A stretch of DNA of 64,000 nucleotides from Henriciella mobilis (GTDB taxonomy: Bacteria; Pseudomonadota; Alphaproteobacteria; Caulobacterales; Hyphomonadaceae), in assembly GCF_003576315.1 (NCBI RefSeq), contig NZ_QWFZ01000020.1, positions 310,001 to 374,000 of the forward strand, written 5' to 3'. The notes under the pieces were generated by a model. It saw only the letters and a list, made by a program, of their open reading frames with translations, did not search any database and was not told the DNA's origin. The position numbers and the translations under genes were made by a program. Of this stretch, positions 57,280 to 64,000 are shown in pieces (the stretch's first letter is position 1; the number at the start of each line of letters is the position of its first letter).

Positions 57280-57893
57280 CGGGGTCGGTGCTTCTTTTTG
57301 TTCAGCCGCTCAACGCGTTTTTGCCAATCTCCATTCCAGCCGCTGCTGATTGCCGCCTCACACAGATCAATCGCCCGGTCGAAATCGCCCCGTTTCTCTT
57401 CGATGATGGCGAGTTGCTTGAAGCAGTGGTGGGCGGGTACCGGATCGCCATATTGCTGTTTCCATTCTTGCGCAGCCCGCTCATTAATCTCGATACTACG
57501 CTCGCAAGCTGCGATAGCCCTTGAGAGAGCGGCTTCGTCCTCATCCCGCCAGCGATAAAATACCTGGCAGTGGTTCATGTATGCAAAGTGCAGGTCGAGC
57601 ACATTCACATCATCGACCGGCGACTCGTAGGCTTTGTCGATGAACGCATAAGCGCAGTGGCGATAGCCTTCTTTGTTGAACCAAACTGCTGCATTCGAAA
57701 GGTATACAAACGGATGCGGCCGGGGCGTGTACGGCCTGCCTTCGATTAGCGGTCGCGCCGTTGCCCCCATCGGGGCGTAGGTGTCCGCCATCCATTGGCG
57801 ATCCTCTTCGGTGAATGTCTCAAACCACCAGTGCTCAAGCCCAAGCAGCGCGATGTCACCTCGCACTCGCTTTTTTTTGAATATCCCAAGCAT
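57276..57893 (-). CDS. TPR-like protein of unknown function
   Basis: It is 205 residues: basic N-terminus FKKKRVRGD, then helix-turn-helix repeats of TPR spacing (VWFNKEGYRHCAYAFIDKAY, AIAACERSIEINERAAQEWKQQ, AIIEEKRGDFDRAIDLCEAA). Probably a protein-interaction adaptor. It lies in the accessory block between tape measure and tail tip. Confidence 0.7.
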   Translation of the reverse strand: MLGIFKKKRVRGDIALLGLEHWWFETFTEEDRQWMADTYAPMGATARPLIEGRPYTPRPHPFVYLSNAAVWFNKEGYRHCAYAFIDKAYESPVDDVNVLDLHFAYMNHCQVFYRWRDEDEAALSRAIAACERSIEINERAAQEWKQQYGDPVPAHHCFKQLAIIEEKRGDFDRAIDLCEAAISSGWNGDWQKRVERLNKKKHRPR

Positions 57894-57899
57894 GCCACC

Positions 57900-58418
57900 T
57901 CAGCCGCCTGCAGCAGATATTTCAGCCGAAAATCGTCTCAGGGCGTGATACGCTTTGCTGTCCTTGCCACCGTCGATGACGGCATCTTCGAGATTTCCAT
58001 CGCTGGTCGTGACGCGCATCCAAACCCGATCCGCCGTAAGTATACGGTCAATCAAGCTGATCGGAGCAACAAAGTCCTTTTCAGAGCCTTCGACGGTATC
58101 GAGCACGCGCTCAAAGTCGGTGAATCCGCCAGCAGGTTCCAGTTCGACCACCTCACCGTCGATATTGAACGAAGCGCCGAGGATGGCCGTTGTCTCATTG
58201 AAGACTGCCGCCCTGAGCAGAAACATGTCGGGCTTGGCCTCCTGCCATTGTCCGCCGAAACCCGTACAGATGAACTGCGTGCAGGCGTTGCCATGCGGAT
58301 TGATGTGAACGACGGCAGAGTCGTCAAATCCACTATACGTGGTCTTGGCCGCCATTCCGGTCGTGGTCCCGCAGGCTGCCAATGCGAGCGCTGCCGCCAA
58401 TGCTGTGAATCCCCTCAA
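57900..58418 (-). CDS. Putative prophage lipoprotein
   Basis: It is 172 residues. Signal ending LALAACGT, a clear lipobox. The mature part shows DSAVVHINPHGNACTQFICTGFGGQW with Cys pairs and an acidic C-terminus. It may be expressed in the lysogen as a surface or superinfection-related protein, but no family is recognised. Transcribed with the TPR-like gene. Confidence 0.7.
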   Translation of the reverse strand: MRGFTALAAALALAACGTTTGMAAKTTYSGFDDSAVVHINPHGNACTQFICTGFGGQWQEAKPDMFLLRAAVFNETTAILGASFNIDGEVVELEPAGGFTDFERVLDTVEGSEKDFVAPISLIDRILTADRVWMRVTTSDGNLEDAVIDGGKDSKAYHALRRFSAEISAAGG

Positions 58419-58462
58419 ACTGTTGTCCTCCTGTGCTTGGGAGAAGGCAACGTAAGGCAGAT

Positions 58463-61400
58463 TTACCCGTTAAGGAACCTCTCCCTTTGGTGGCGCGGCG
58501 TAGACCGTTTCTTTTCCCGGCTGATTTCGCGGCGAACGTTTTCAAGCATTCGACGGTCACGCGCCTCCAGTTCGCGCATCATGTCCGGCAACGTGTCCTG
58601 ATTGACAGGGCCGTAGAAGTTGACCGGACTTCCCGTCACGCTCACCCGCTGTCCGCCACCTGAGACGTAGGTCGGATTTACAGGCTGGCTGATGCGGGCG
58701 AGCTGGGCTTCCATGTTCGGCGCGGTCACCGCTGGCTGGACCTGCCCGTATCCGCCAGACATCAGGTAGTATTTGCCGCCGCGCTCCAGCAGCTCCGGCT
58801 TTCCCTTCTCGTTGACTTCGTAGAACTCGTCGGGGCGAACCGGACCACCGCGCTCGCGCCCGCCGCCGAAATTGGCGGCAACGCCCTGGATCGTGGAAAC
58901 GACCTGGGCGCCCTGCGCTGCCACCGTCGCGGCCGCCGCAAGGTTTGACGGGAAGGGCAGGCTCAGCGCCTTTGCCACGCCGCTCTGGATCTGGACAATG
59001 GAAGACGCGATCGCAAACGCCTTCTCGACGGCGAAGAGCGCCTTGTAGATGCCGGACTGCTCGCCCGCGAATGTCTTGGCGAGCCCGGCAAGCCCGTCAA
59101 ACAGCTGCTGACCGGCCTCAAGTTGCTGGATGGCGGATTGAGCCCGAATTTCGGCGATCTTCTCTTCGCTTTCAGCGATGATCTCCTGCCGGCGAAGCTC
59201 ATACTCCTCCTCAAGAATTTGCTTTTTTTCCAGAAGCTCCTTCAGGTCTTTTATTTCGGTATCTCTCTGCGCTTCGATCTGATCGGCCGGGTCAGACGAA
59301 TACTCGCCCTCGCCCATGACCTTTTTGCGATATTCCTCTTCGGCCAGCGCGCGTTCTTCCGCCAGCGCGGCAAGCGCTTCGTTCCTGCGGCCCTCATGCT
59401 CGATCTCGTCTTCAATGGCCTTGGCCCGGCGGTCATATTCTCGTTCGATCAGCGCGAAGCCGCGCCCGGCAAGGCGGTCTCGCGCAGCGGCGATCTGGTC
59501 GATGATGTCGAGTTCGCGATCAAGCTTATCCTTATCGGCCTTCTCTTCCGCGTCATTGATGCGGTTGACCTCTGCAAGGTATGCTTCGAGCGCATGGCCA
59601 CGCTTCAAAGTGGCTTCCTCGCCTTTCAGGCCGAGCGTTTCTATCGCCTTGATTTGCTCGTCATAGGCGGCTTTGGCCTCGTCGCGCTCGATCTGATAGG
59701 TCGTTTTGAAAGCGTCTTCGAGTTCCTTTAAGGCGTCCTTGGCGGCGTCGATGTCGGCGGTCGATGTCGGGCCACCGGACGTGCGTTCGCCCTGCACCGT
59801 TTCGCGCGCCAGGTCGCGGGCTGTGACTTCATCCAGACCGGCTTCGAGAAGTCGGATGGTTTCTTCGGCAATTTCGATCTGCTGCTGAAAGCGCTCGACC
59901 GCAGCGTCCGTTCCGGCAGCGCGCGCCTGCTCAAGCGAGTCCTTCAGCTTATCGATCTGCTCTAGCTCTGCCTCGATGAGGCCGACATTGCGAAGCTCTG
60001 TCGATCGTCTGTCGAGCGCCTTCCTCAGTCCCTCGACACCGCCATCGGCCAAGGCCTCGCCAATATTGACGCCGCCTTCACCAAAGGCACCCTCCAGTAT
60101 GCCGGAAGCCTGTCCGCGCAGAACAGCAAGCTTCTGCTCAACTTCCAGGATGCTGTCTTCGAATCCCGTTTCCTTGTAAACGGAGCCGCGCTGGATGCGC
60201 TGGATTTTTTCGGCGTCGGCCTGCTTGTCGCGAAGGTCTTCCAGTTTGGCTTCGGCCTTCGCAATCTCGCCCGTTACGAGAGAGAATTGCTGGACGATGG
60301 TTGCTGACGTTACCTCGTTTAAGGCTTCGCTGATCTCACGCACCGCATCACGCATACGGTTAAGCGCTGGGATGGAACCGTCGGCGCCGTTCCGCACCTC
60401 ATTGAAAGCGTCAAACTCTGACGTGTTCTCCAAAGCAGCGTTCATGCTTTCGATGGAGGCCCTTGCCTCCTCGATGGCACGCTCTCCCGCGCGGGCATCC
60501 CTGCCGAGTACGACAAAGGCTGTCGCCGCTGCCGCGATGGCGAGCGTCAGCGGCCCGCCCATCAGGAGACCCAGCCGGCCAGCCACGGCGCTGACTGCGC
60601 CAAGACGGGTGACGCTTGTACCTGCGATGGCGTTTGCCACGGTGAGCTGCGCGTTTAGCGCTGCGATCCCGCCAGCCGCTGCGGGCAATGCCTTGGCGGC
60701 AAGCGGCAGCAGCGCCCGCACAGACAGCGCGATGATCGCGACGCCAAGAATGTCTGCGTTCTCCGCGGCGACGATGAGGAGCTTTTGCAGGTTTTCCAGC
60801 GCGATGATAAGACCGTCTTCCGCTCCGGCTTCACCAAGCGCCAGAACTAGTTCTTCCAAACGAGACCGAGTCTGAAGCAGCGCGCCATTGAGGTTGTCGT
60901 CCATGATCTTGGAAACGCGCTCTGCCGTACCGCCTGCCTCGTCGTAGGCTTTGGACAGCTCACGCACCTTCGGGATTGACGACTGCAGCACTTCAAAGGC
61001 TGGACCGCCACGAAGGCCGAACAGCGTCATGGCGTCAGCCGTGGCGATCCCAGCATCGGAAAGGCGGTTGAGACTGTCTGCAAGCGATCCCGTCGATGAA
61101 AGCGCGATGTCTTCCATCTTGAGGCCGTACTTCGCGAGCACCTTCTCGCCCTGGCTCGACTGTTTCTCGAGACCGATCATGACGCGGCGGAGGCCCGTGC
61201 CGGCCATTTCCGCCTGAATGCCTGCGTCCGATAGCGCCGAGACCGCAGCTGCCGTGTCCTCGATGCCCACATTCAGGCCCGCCGCCACCGGCGAGACGTA
61301 CTTCATGGCCTCGCCGAGCTGGTTCACGTCGGTGTTCGATGAGTTCGCAGCCTTGGCCAGCACATCGACGACACGCGCGGTTTCGGACACTTCCAGGCGG

Positions 61401-61930
61401 AAGCCCTGCAAAACGTTCGACGCGATATCCGCAGCCCGGCCGAGATCAAGATTACCGGCCTGGGCGAGCTGTAGCGTACCCTCGATCGAGCCAAGCACCT
61501 GTTCGGTGTCGAAGCCCGCACGAGCGAGGAAGAGCATGCCCTCTGCGGCCTGCGTTGCGCTGAAGCGGGTTGTGGCGCCAAGCTCGCGCGCCCTGTCCGT
61601 CAGGGATGCGATCTGCGCTTCCGTGGCCTGAGTGACCGCCTGAACCGTCGACATGGCCTGCGAGAAGCCCGCAAGCACACGAATACCGGCGGCCGCGCCA
61701 GCGGCAAGCGCCAAGGCGGAAGCAGCGCCCGCGAGCGTGCGACCCATATTATTCGCCGATGTACTGATGTTGTTGAATGCCTGGACATTCCGGCGCTCAG
61801 TCAGACCGGCCTGCCGACGCATGGAATCCATGTGCTTGTCGAACTTGCGGTCTGCGCCCGCGATCTTGCGCTCGTACTCGGCGACACGAGCTTCAAGTTC
61901 GACGATGACCGAATCTGCACGGACGGCCAT
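58463..61930 (-). CDS. Tail tape measure protein
   Basis: It is 1155 residues. After a short coiled N-terminus (ELEARVAEYERKIAGADRKF), a PhageMin-tail type domain begins near 85 (TVQAVTQATEAQIASLTDRA, TTRFSATQAAEGMLFLARAGFD, ISDAGIQAEMAGTGLRR-like), then hydrophobic segments (about 365-430), long helical Glu/Lys/Ala coiled coil and a basic C-terminal end. Tail length should be about 0.15 nm per residue, some 170 nm, if it follows the usual rule. Its ATG overlaps the preceding stop as TAATG. Confidence 0.95.
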   Translation of the reverse strand: MAVRADSVIVELEARVAEYERKIAGADRKFDKHMDSMRRQAGLTERRNVQAFNNISTSANNMGRTLAGAASALALAAGAAAGIRVLAGFSQAMSTVQAVTQATEAQIASLTDRARELGATTRFSATQAAEGMLFLARAGFDTEQVLGSIEGTLQLAQAGNLDLGRAADIASNVLQGFRLEVSETARVVDVLAKAANSSNTDVNQLGEAMKYVSPVAAGLNVGIEDTAAAVSALSDAGIQAEMAGTGLRRVMIGLEKQSSQGEKVLAKYGLKMEDIALSSTGSLADSLNRLSDAGIATADAMTLFGLRGGPAFEVLQSSIPKVRELSKAYDEAGGTAERVSKIMDDNLNGALLQTRSRLEELVLALGEAGAEDGLIIALENLQKLLIVAAENADILGVAIIALSVRALLPLAAKALPAAAGGIAALNAQLTVANAIAGTSVTRLGAVSAVAGRLGLLMGGPLTLAIAAAATAFVVLGRDARAGERAIEEARASIESMNAALENTSEFDAFNEVRNGADGSIPALNRMRDAVREISEALNEVTSATIVQQFSLVTGEIAKAEAKLEDLRDKQADAEKIQRIQRGSVYKETGFEDSILEVEQKLAVLRGQASGILEGAFGEGGVNIGEALADGGVEGLRKALDRRSTELRNVGLIEAELEQIDKLKDSLEQARAAGTDAAVERFQQQIEIAEETIRLLEAGLDEVTARDLARETVQGERTSGGPTSTADIDAAKDALKELEDAFKTTYQIERDEAKAAYDEQIKAIETLGLKGEEATLKRGHALEAYLAEVNRINDAEEKADKDKLDRELDIIDQIAAARDRLAGRGFALIEREYDRRAKAIEDEIEHEGRRNEALAALAEERALAEEEYRKKVMGEGEYSSDPADQIEAQRDTEIKDLKELLEKKQILEEEYELRRQEIIAESEEKIAEIRAQSAIQQLEAGQQLFDGLAGLAKTFAGEQSGIYKALFAVEKAFAIASSIVQIQSGVAKALSLPFPSNLAAAATVAAQGAQVVSTIQGVAANFGGGRERGGPVRPDEFYEVNEKGKPELLERGGKYYLMSGGYGQVQPAVTAPNMEAQLARISQPVNPTYVSGGGQRVSVTGSPVNFYGPVNQDTLPDMMRELEARDRRMLENVRREISREKKRSTPRHQRERFLNG

Positions 61931-62067
61931 TATTCACCGCCCTTCTTCGACTGCCGCTTCTCGCGCATCTTCTGGTCGAACCGCTTTTCGGCATGCTTGA
62001 GCGCCTCCTGATACGGAGCAATTCTCTGCTCAAGCTCGCGCAGTATGACTTCCGCTCTGACGGCCAT
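61930..62067 (-). CDS. 45-residue protein resembling the tape measure N-terminus
   Basis: ATG 62067 with AAGGA upstream gives AVRAEVILRELEQRIAPYQEAL, KHAEKRFDQKMREKR and a basic tail. The pattern MAVRA-x-ELE-R-A-Y-x-A-KF/RFD matches the first 35 residues of the tape measure gene that starts at its stop. Could be a chaperone or decoy, or a duplication remnant that stayed open. An ATG 9 nt further upstream is also in frame. Confidence 0.65.
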   Translation of the reverse strand: MAVRAEVILRELEQRIAPYQEALKHAEKRFDQKMREKRQSKKGGE

Positions 62068-62085
62068 GCGGGGCATCCTTCAGGA

Positions 62086-62113
62086 AAAGAAAAAGCCGCC
62101 CCGGAGGACGGCT
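62086..62113 (-). terminator. Intrinsic terminator after the chaperone genes
   Basis: AGCCGTCC-TCCG-GGGCGGCT (one T-G pair) is followed on the minus strand by TTTTTC. It lies between the frameshift product stop and the 45-residue gene. Confidence 0.75.
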
Positions 62114-62126
62114 GTTATGGAGGTGG

Positions 62127-62719
62127 TCAGACCCTCACATCGGGCAGGTTCATGGCCCGGATGCGGTCTTTCATGGCATCGAACTCCTCATCAGATGGGG
62201 GCTCGGCCTTGTCGCTTTTCATGAGCTTGTTGTGCTCGGCGATCATGCCTTGCCACTGCCAGAGCGTGAGGTCGTCGATGTCTTTCGGCGGGATGCCTTT
62301 TTCGAGGCCGACCGCGTAGCAGGCGGCGAGGGGGAAGTATCCGTCCCCGCCGCCTTCTGCTTTTTTGGCGCGCCCGCCTCCGGCTTCTTCTCGGCGACCT
62401 CATAGCCCTCGACACAGGCGCCGAGGATCGCGAGGGCATGCTTGTGCCACTCCTGGAGCGGCCACTGATCGCAGTAACGCTCGATCAGCTTGCGGGCATC
62501 CTGGGCATCCATGCCGCCGCCGATGAGACCGAGCCTGACGGTCTCGATGAGGTCGTTCGCCTTGTAGTCGCCAGTGAGGCAGACACGCTTCCAGATCGTA
62601 CCGATGGGGGCGCCGCATTTCTCTTCCAGCTCCGCGATACGTTTGAGCGGGAGCCGGAAGAGATAGTCTGCGTCTGCGAACTCCAGCGTGACTTCGCAGC
62701 TTCGATACGGTCCGGGCAT
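62127..62719 (-). CDS. Tail assembly chaperone, -1 frameshift fusion (gpGT-like)
   Basis: Joining frame 0 (120 codons to AAG at 62362-62360) to frame -1 adds 77 residues, giving 197: GYFPLAACYAVGLEKGIPPK, DIDDLTLWQWQGMIAEHN, PPSDEEFDAMKDRIRAMNLP, ending at TGA 62127. This frame has coding-like composition but no start codon of its own near its beginning. In lambda the equivalent G-T fusion assembles the tail around the tape measure. Confidence 0.75.
62243..62719 (-). CDS. Tail assembly chaperone, frame-0 product (gpG-like)
   Basis: It is 158 residues. The structured part (EVTLEFADADYLFRLPLKRIAELEEKCGAPIGTIWKRV, ALIGGGMDAQDARKLIERYC) matches the gene transfer agent gp10/DUF3356-like tail chaperone. 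Beyond residue 105 it is a Lys/Ser/Thr/Arg-rich tail that looks like frame-0 read-through of the frameshift window. It overlaps the tail tube stop as ATGA. Confidence 0.85.
   Translation of the reverse strand: MPGPYRSCEVTLEFADADYLFRLPLKRIAELEEKCGAPIGTIWKRVCLTGDYKANDLIETVRLGLIGGGMDAQDARKLIERYCDQWPLQEWHKHALAILGACVEGYEVAEKKPEAGAPKKQKAAGTDTSPSPPATRSASKKASRRKTSTTSRSGSGKA
62360..62366 (-). other. Slippery heptamer A-AAA-AAG for -1 frameshifting
   Basis: On the minus strand the heptamer sits in the correct phase (codons CCA AAA AAG). A_AAA_AAG is the most efficient bacterial -1 slippery sequence known. A GC-rich stretch just 3' could fold into a stimulator. Confidence 0.75.
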
Positions 62720-63171
62720 CAGGCGTTGCCCGGCACGAAGGTCGGCTTGCCGTTGAGAGCGATGCCGACGCTGACGTTCCAGCGCTGGCCGCGAGAGCCG
62801 GTTTCCTCATAGGAGGTGATGATCGCCGGCGCCTCGAAATAGCCGCCACCTTCAGCCGAGCTGAGGTCGCGGAACCAGCGGACATTCTTCTCGGCCGTAT
62901 CGCCGAACCACCAGTCCTGCCAGGTCTGCAGGGCGTCCGTGTCGAGCACGCCGGAACCGGAGAGCGTCATCTGCTTGGAAACGACATCCGAGACCAGCCA
63001 GGACGGGAAATCCGGGTCCGAGCAGTCTGGAATGTTGGTGGTGTTGCTCTCGATATTCACCGTCATGGTCAGCTCGGTGAAGCCGCACGGAGCAGCGAAT
63101 GCCTCAGACGAGGCTCCGTCGCCCAGCATGATCATCGCCTTGCCGAACGTCATGGTCTTTGCTTGTGCCAT
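62719..63171 (-). CDS. Phage tail tube (major tail) protein
   Basis: It is 150 residues: KTMTFGKAMIMLGDGASSEAF, PCGFTELTMTVNIESNTTNI, SGSGVLDTDALQTWQDWWF, FEAPAIITSYEETGSRGQRW, the tail tube layout of GTA gp9-type proteins. ATG 63171 is chosen (GAAGGA upstream), removing 12 residues from an earlier in-frame start. Confidence 0.85.
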   Translation of the reverse strand: MAQAKTMTFGKAMIMLGDGASSEAFAAPCGFTELTMTVNIESNTTNIPDCSDPDFPSWLVSDVVSKQMTLSGSGVLDTDALQTWQDWWFGDTAEKNVRWFRDLSSAEGGGYFEAPAIITSYEETGSRGQRWNVSVGIALNGKPTFVPGNA

Positions 63172-63275
63172 AGATGGGCATCCTTCTATTGGGCCGCGCC
63201 GCTTCACAGCGGTGCATCACGGGGCTGCCCACACCCCATGTCGTTGATTCCTCCGCCTGGGCCGGGCGGGGTCTT

Positions 63276-63695
63276 CTATCCGGTGGTGACCACCGAAAAT
63301 TCGATGATTGCGTGATAGTCCGTGCTCTCGTCGCCATCCTCGAGGACCTGCGTGCGCTGCCAGTCGAGGGAGACGAGGCCGAGACCGCTCTCAAGCGGCA
63401 GCTGGTCGGCAGAGAGGGCTTCGACGATCGCGGCCGCAAGGGTTGCGCATGCACCTTCGTCGGGACCGCGCGCGAAAGCGTGAACCGTGATGGCGCTGTC
63501 GCTGCCGCCCTGCCCGGTCGCCTCATAGGGCCGCGTGTCGGGGACGCCATAGCGAATGAATGGCCATGTCGGATTGTCCGGCACACGCCGACCATAAATC
63601 CGGTTGGCGGCAACGATAGCCGTGACGGCGGGAACGCTGCGCAGGTGCGCAACCACCGCCTGCCTCAGCTGGAGAGAATGATCAGCCGGGTTCAC
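63276..63695 (-). CDS. DUF3168-like tail completion protein
   Basis: It is 139 residues: LRQAVVAHLRSVPAVTAIV at the N-terminus, then RIYGRRVPDNPTWPFIRYGV and TVHAFARGPDEGACATLAAAIVEAL. This is the DUF3168 (GTA gp8-like) pattern, which joins tail and head connector. It overlaps the preceding gene by 14 nt. Confidence 0.88.
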   Translation of the reverse strand: MNPADHSLQLRQAVVAHLRSVPAVTAIVAANRIYGRRVPDNPTWPFIRYGVPDTRPYEATGQGGSDSAITVHAFARGPDEGACATLAAAIVEALSADQLPLESGLGLVSLDWQRTQVLEDGDESTDYHAIIEFSVVTTG

Positions 63696-63978
63696 GGTCT
63701 GCCGTTCCTGTCAGCTTGCCGATCAGCGATTGTCTCTTCGGTGTCTCGTCTTCATCGATCTCCTGGGTCTCGGTGAGGACGACGTCGGGTGTCTCGGTTT
63801 GCGAGGTCGTATCATCTGCGGCATCGGCCTCCTTGGAGGAGCGCTTGCCCTTTCCGGCCGCTTCTGCCGCCTCGGCGCAGGCCAAAGGCACATTGACCTT
63901 CTGGCCCTTGCGGAACTGCCGCATGCCGCGCTTCGAGGAGCGCCAGTTGAAGTCCTGGTTAAAAGTCACCCATGGCAT
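63682..63978 (-). CDS. Small phage head-tail region protein
   Basis: It is 98 residues. N-terminus MPWVTFNQDFNWRSSKRGM with basic RQFRKGQKVNVP, then an acidic, low-complexity second half (EADAADDTTSQTETPDVV). Position suggests a head-tail connector or accessory protein. AAAGGATAGCCCG precedes the ATG. No family recognised. Confidence 0.65.
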   Translation of the reverse strand: MPWVTFNQDFNWRSSKRGMRQFRKGQKVNVPLACAEAAEAAGKGKRSSKEADAADDTTSQTETPDVVLTETQEIDEDETPKRQSLIGKLTGTADREPG

Positions 63979-64000
63979 CGGGCTATCCTTTCCTGATAAT

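Larger units (their letters stand above)
44728..64000 (-). mobile_element. Siphovirus-like prophage, distal part (continues beyond the window)
   Basis: Tail, lysis and regulatory phage genes fill this stretch. Late genes run leftward, so head and packaging genes should lie right of 64 kb. The left limit is set between the SNase-like gene and the Cas2-like gene, but no attachment repeat or integrase is visible, so it is approximate. The tail module, especially the DUF3168-like protein and gp10-like chaperone, is of the same general type as gene transfer agent tails. Confidence 0.9.

Noticed and set aside
62191-62439. 82-residue Arg-rich leftward frame over the chaperone frameshift region
   Set aside because: More than one third Arg; the -1 frame from the slippery site is the coding-like one.

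Overview
The window looks like a chromosome segment of a GC-rich alphaproteobacterium, probably of the Hyphomonadaceae/Caulobacterales type. This is inferred from a full-length GcrA cell-cycle regulator, GANTC (CcrM-type) sites at candidate cell-cycle promoters, a TorF-type putative porin, and the gene content of the division and cell-wall (dcw) cluster. No rRNA, tRNA, CRISPR array or insertion sequence was found.

1-44.46 kb is host DNA. A 5'-truncated aminopeptidase P is followed on the minus strand by ligA, recN and bamD, then a divergent XRE regulator, then lpxC. The dcw cluster runs leftward from mraZ (28.9 kb) to ftsZ (7.1 kb): mraZ-rsmH-ftsL-ftsI-murE-murF-mraY-murD-ftsW-murG-murC-murB-ddl-ftsQ-ftsA-ftsZ. 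Many junctions are 1-13 nt overlaps, so translation is probably coupled. Two foreign blocks interrupt it: a DUF3291 gene between murG and murC, and a secreted YbjN-like protein plus a TonB-receptor-like protein between murB and ddl. Upstream of mraZ lie four TGGGN motifs at an exact 10-nt period, the known MraZ-box layout.

29-44 kb holds trkH, then proA-nadD-rsfS-rlmH followed by an unrecognised gene, an SDR oxidoreductase, a TorF-like porin, a Kef-type antiporter, gcrA with an unusual upstream region, an ABC-2 permease, an ABC-F ATPase, a PAN-domain protein, bolA, an M28 peptidase lipoprotein and an SNase-like lipoprotein.

44.7-64 kb is the distal part of a siphovirus-like prophage that continues past the right edge. 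Its late genes run leftward: head-tail completion proteins, tail tube, tail assembly chaperone with a programmed -1 frameshift, a 45-residue protein resembling the tape measure N-terminus, tape measure, an inserted regulatory/accessory block with an antirepressor, tail protein, a 1549-residue tail tip/fibre with internal duplications, then endolysin and holin-like genes. Intrinsic-terminator-like hairpins punctuate this operon.

The left prophage edge (44.5-46.4 kb) carries the most novel-looking unit. A small ribbon-helix-helix protein, a T5orf172/GIY-YIG-like protein with the same domain at its C-terminus, and a 29-residue membrane peptide form a coupled operon. It is divergent from two more membrane micro-proteins. 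Three copies of an 11-bp element overlap both divergent promoters. A Cas2/SinR-like protein with a structured upstream region lies beside it.
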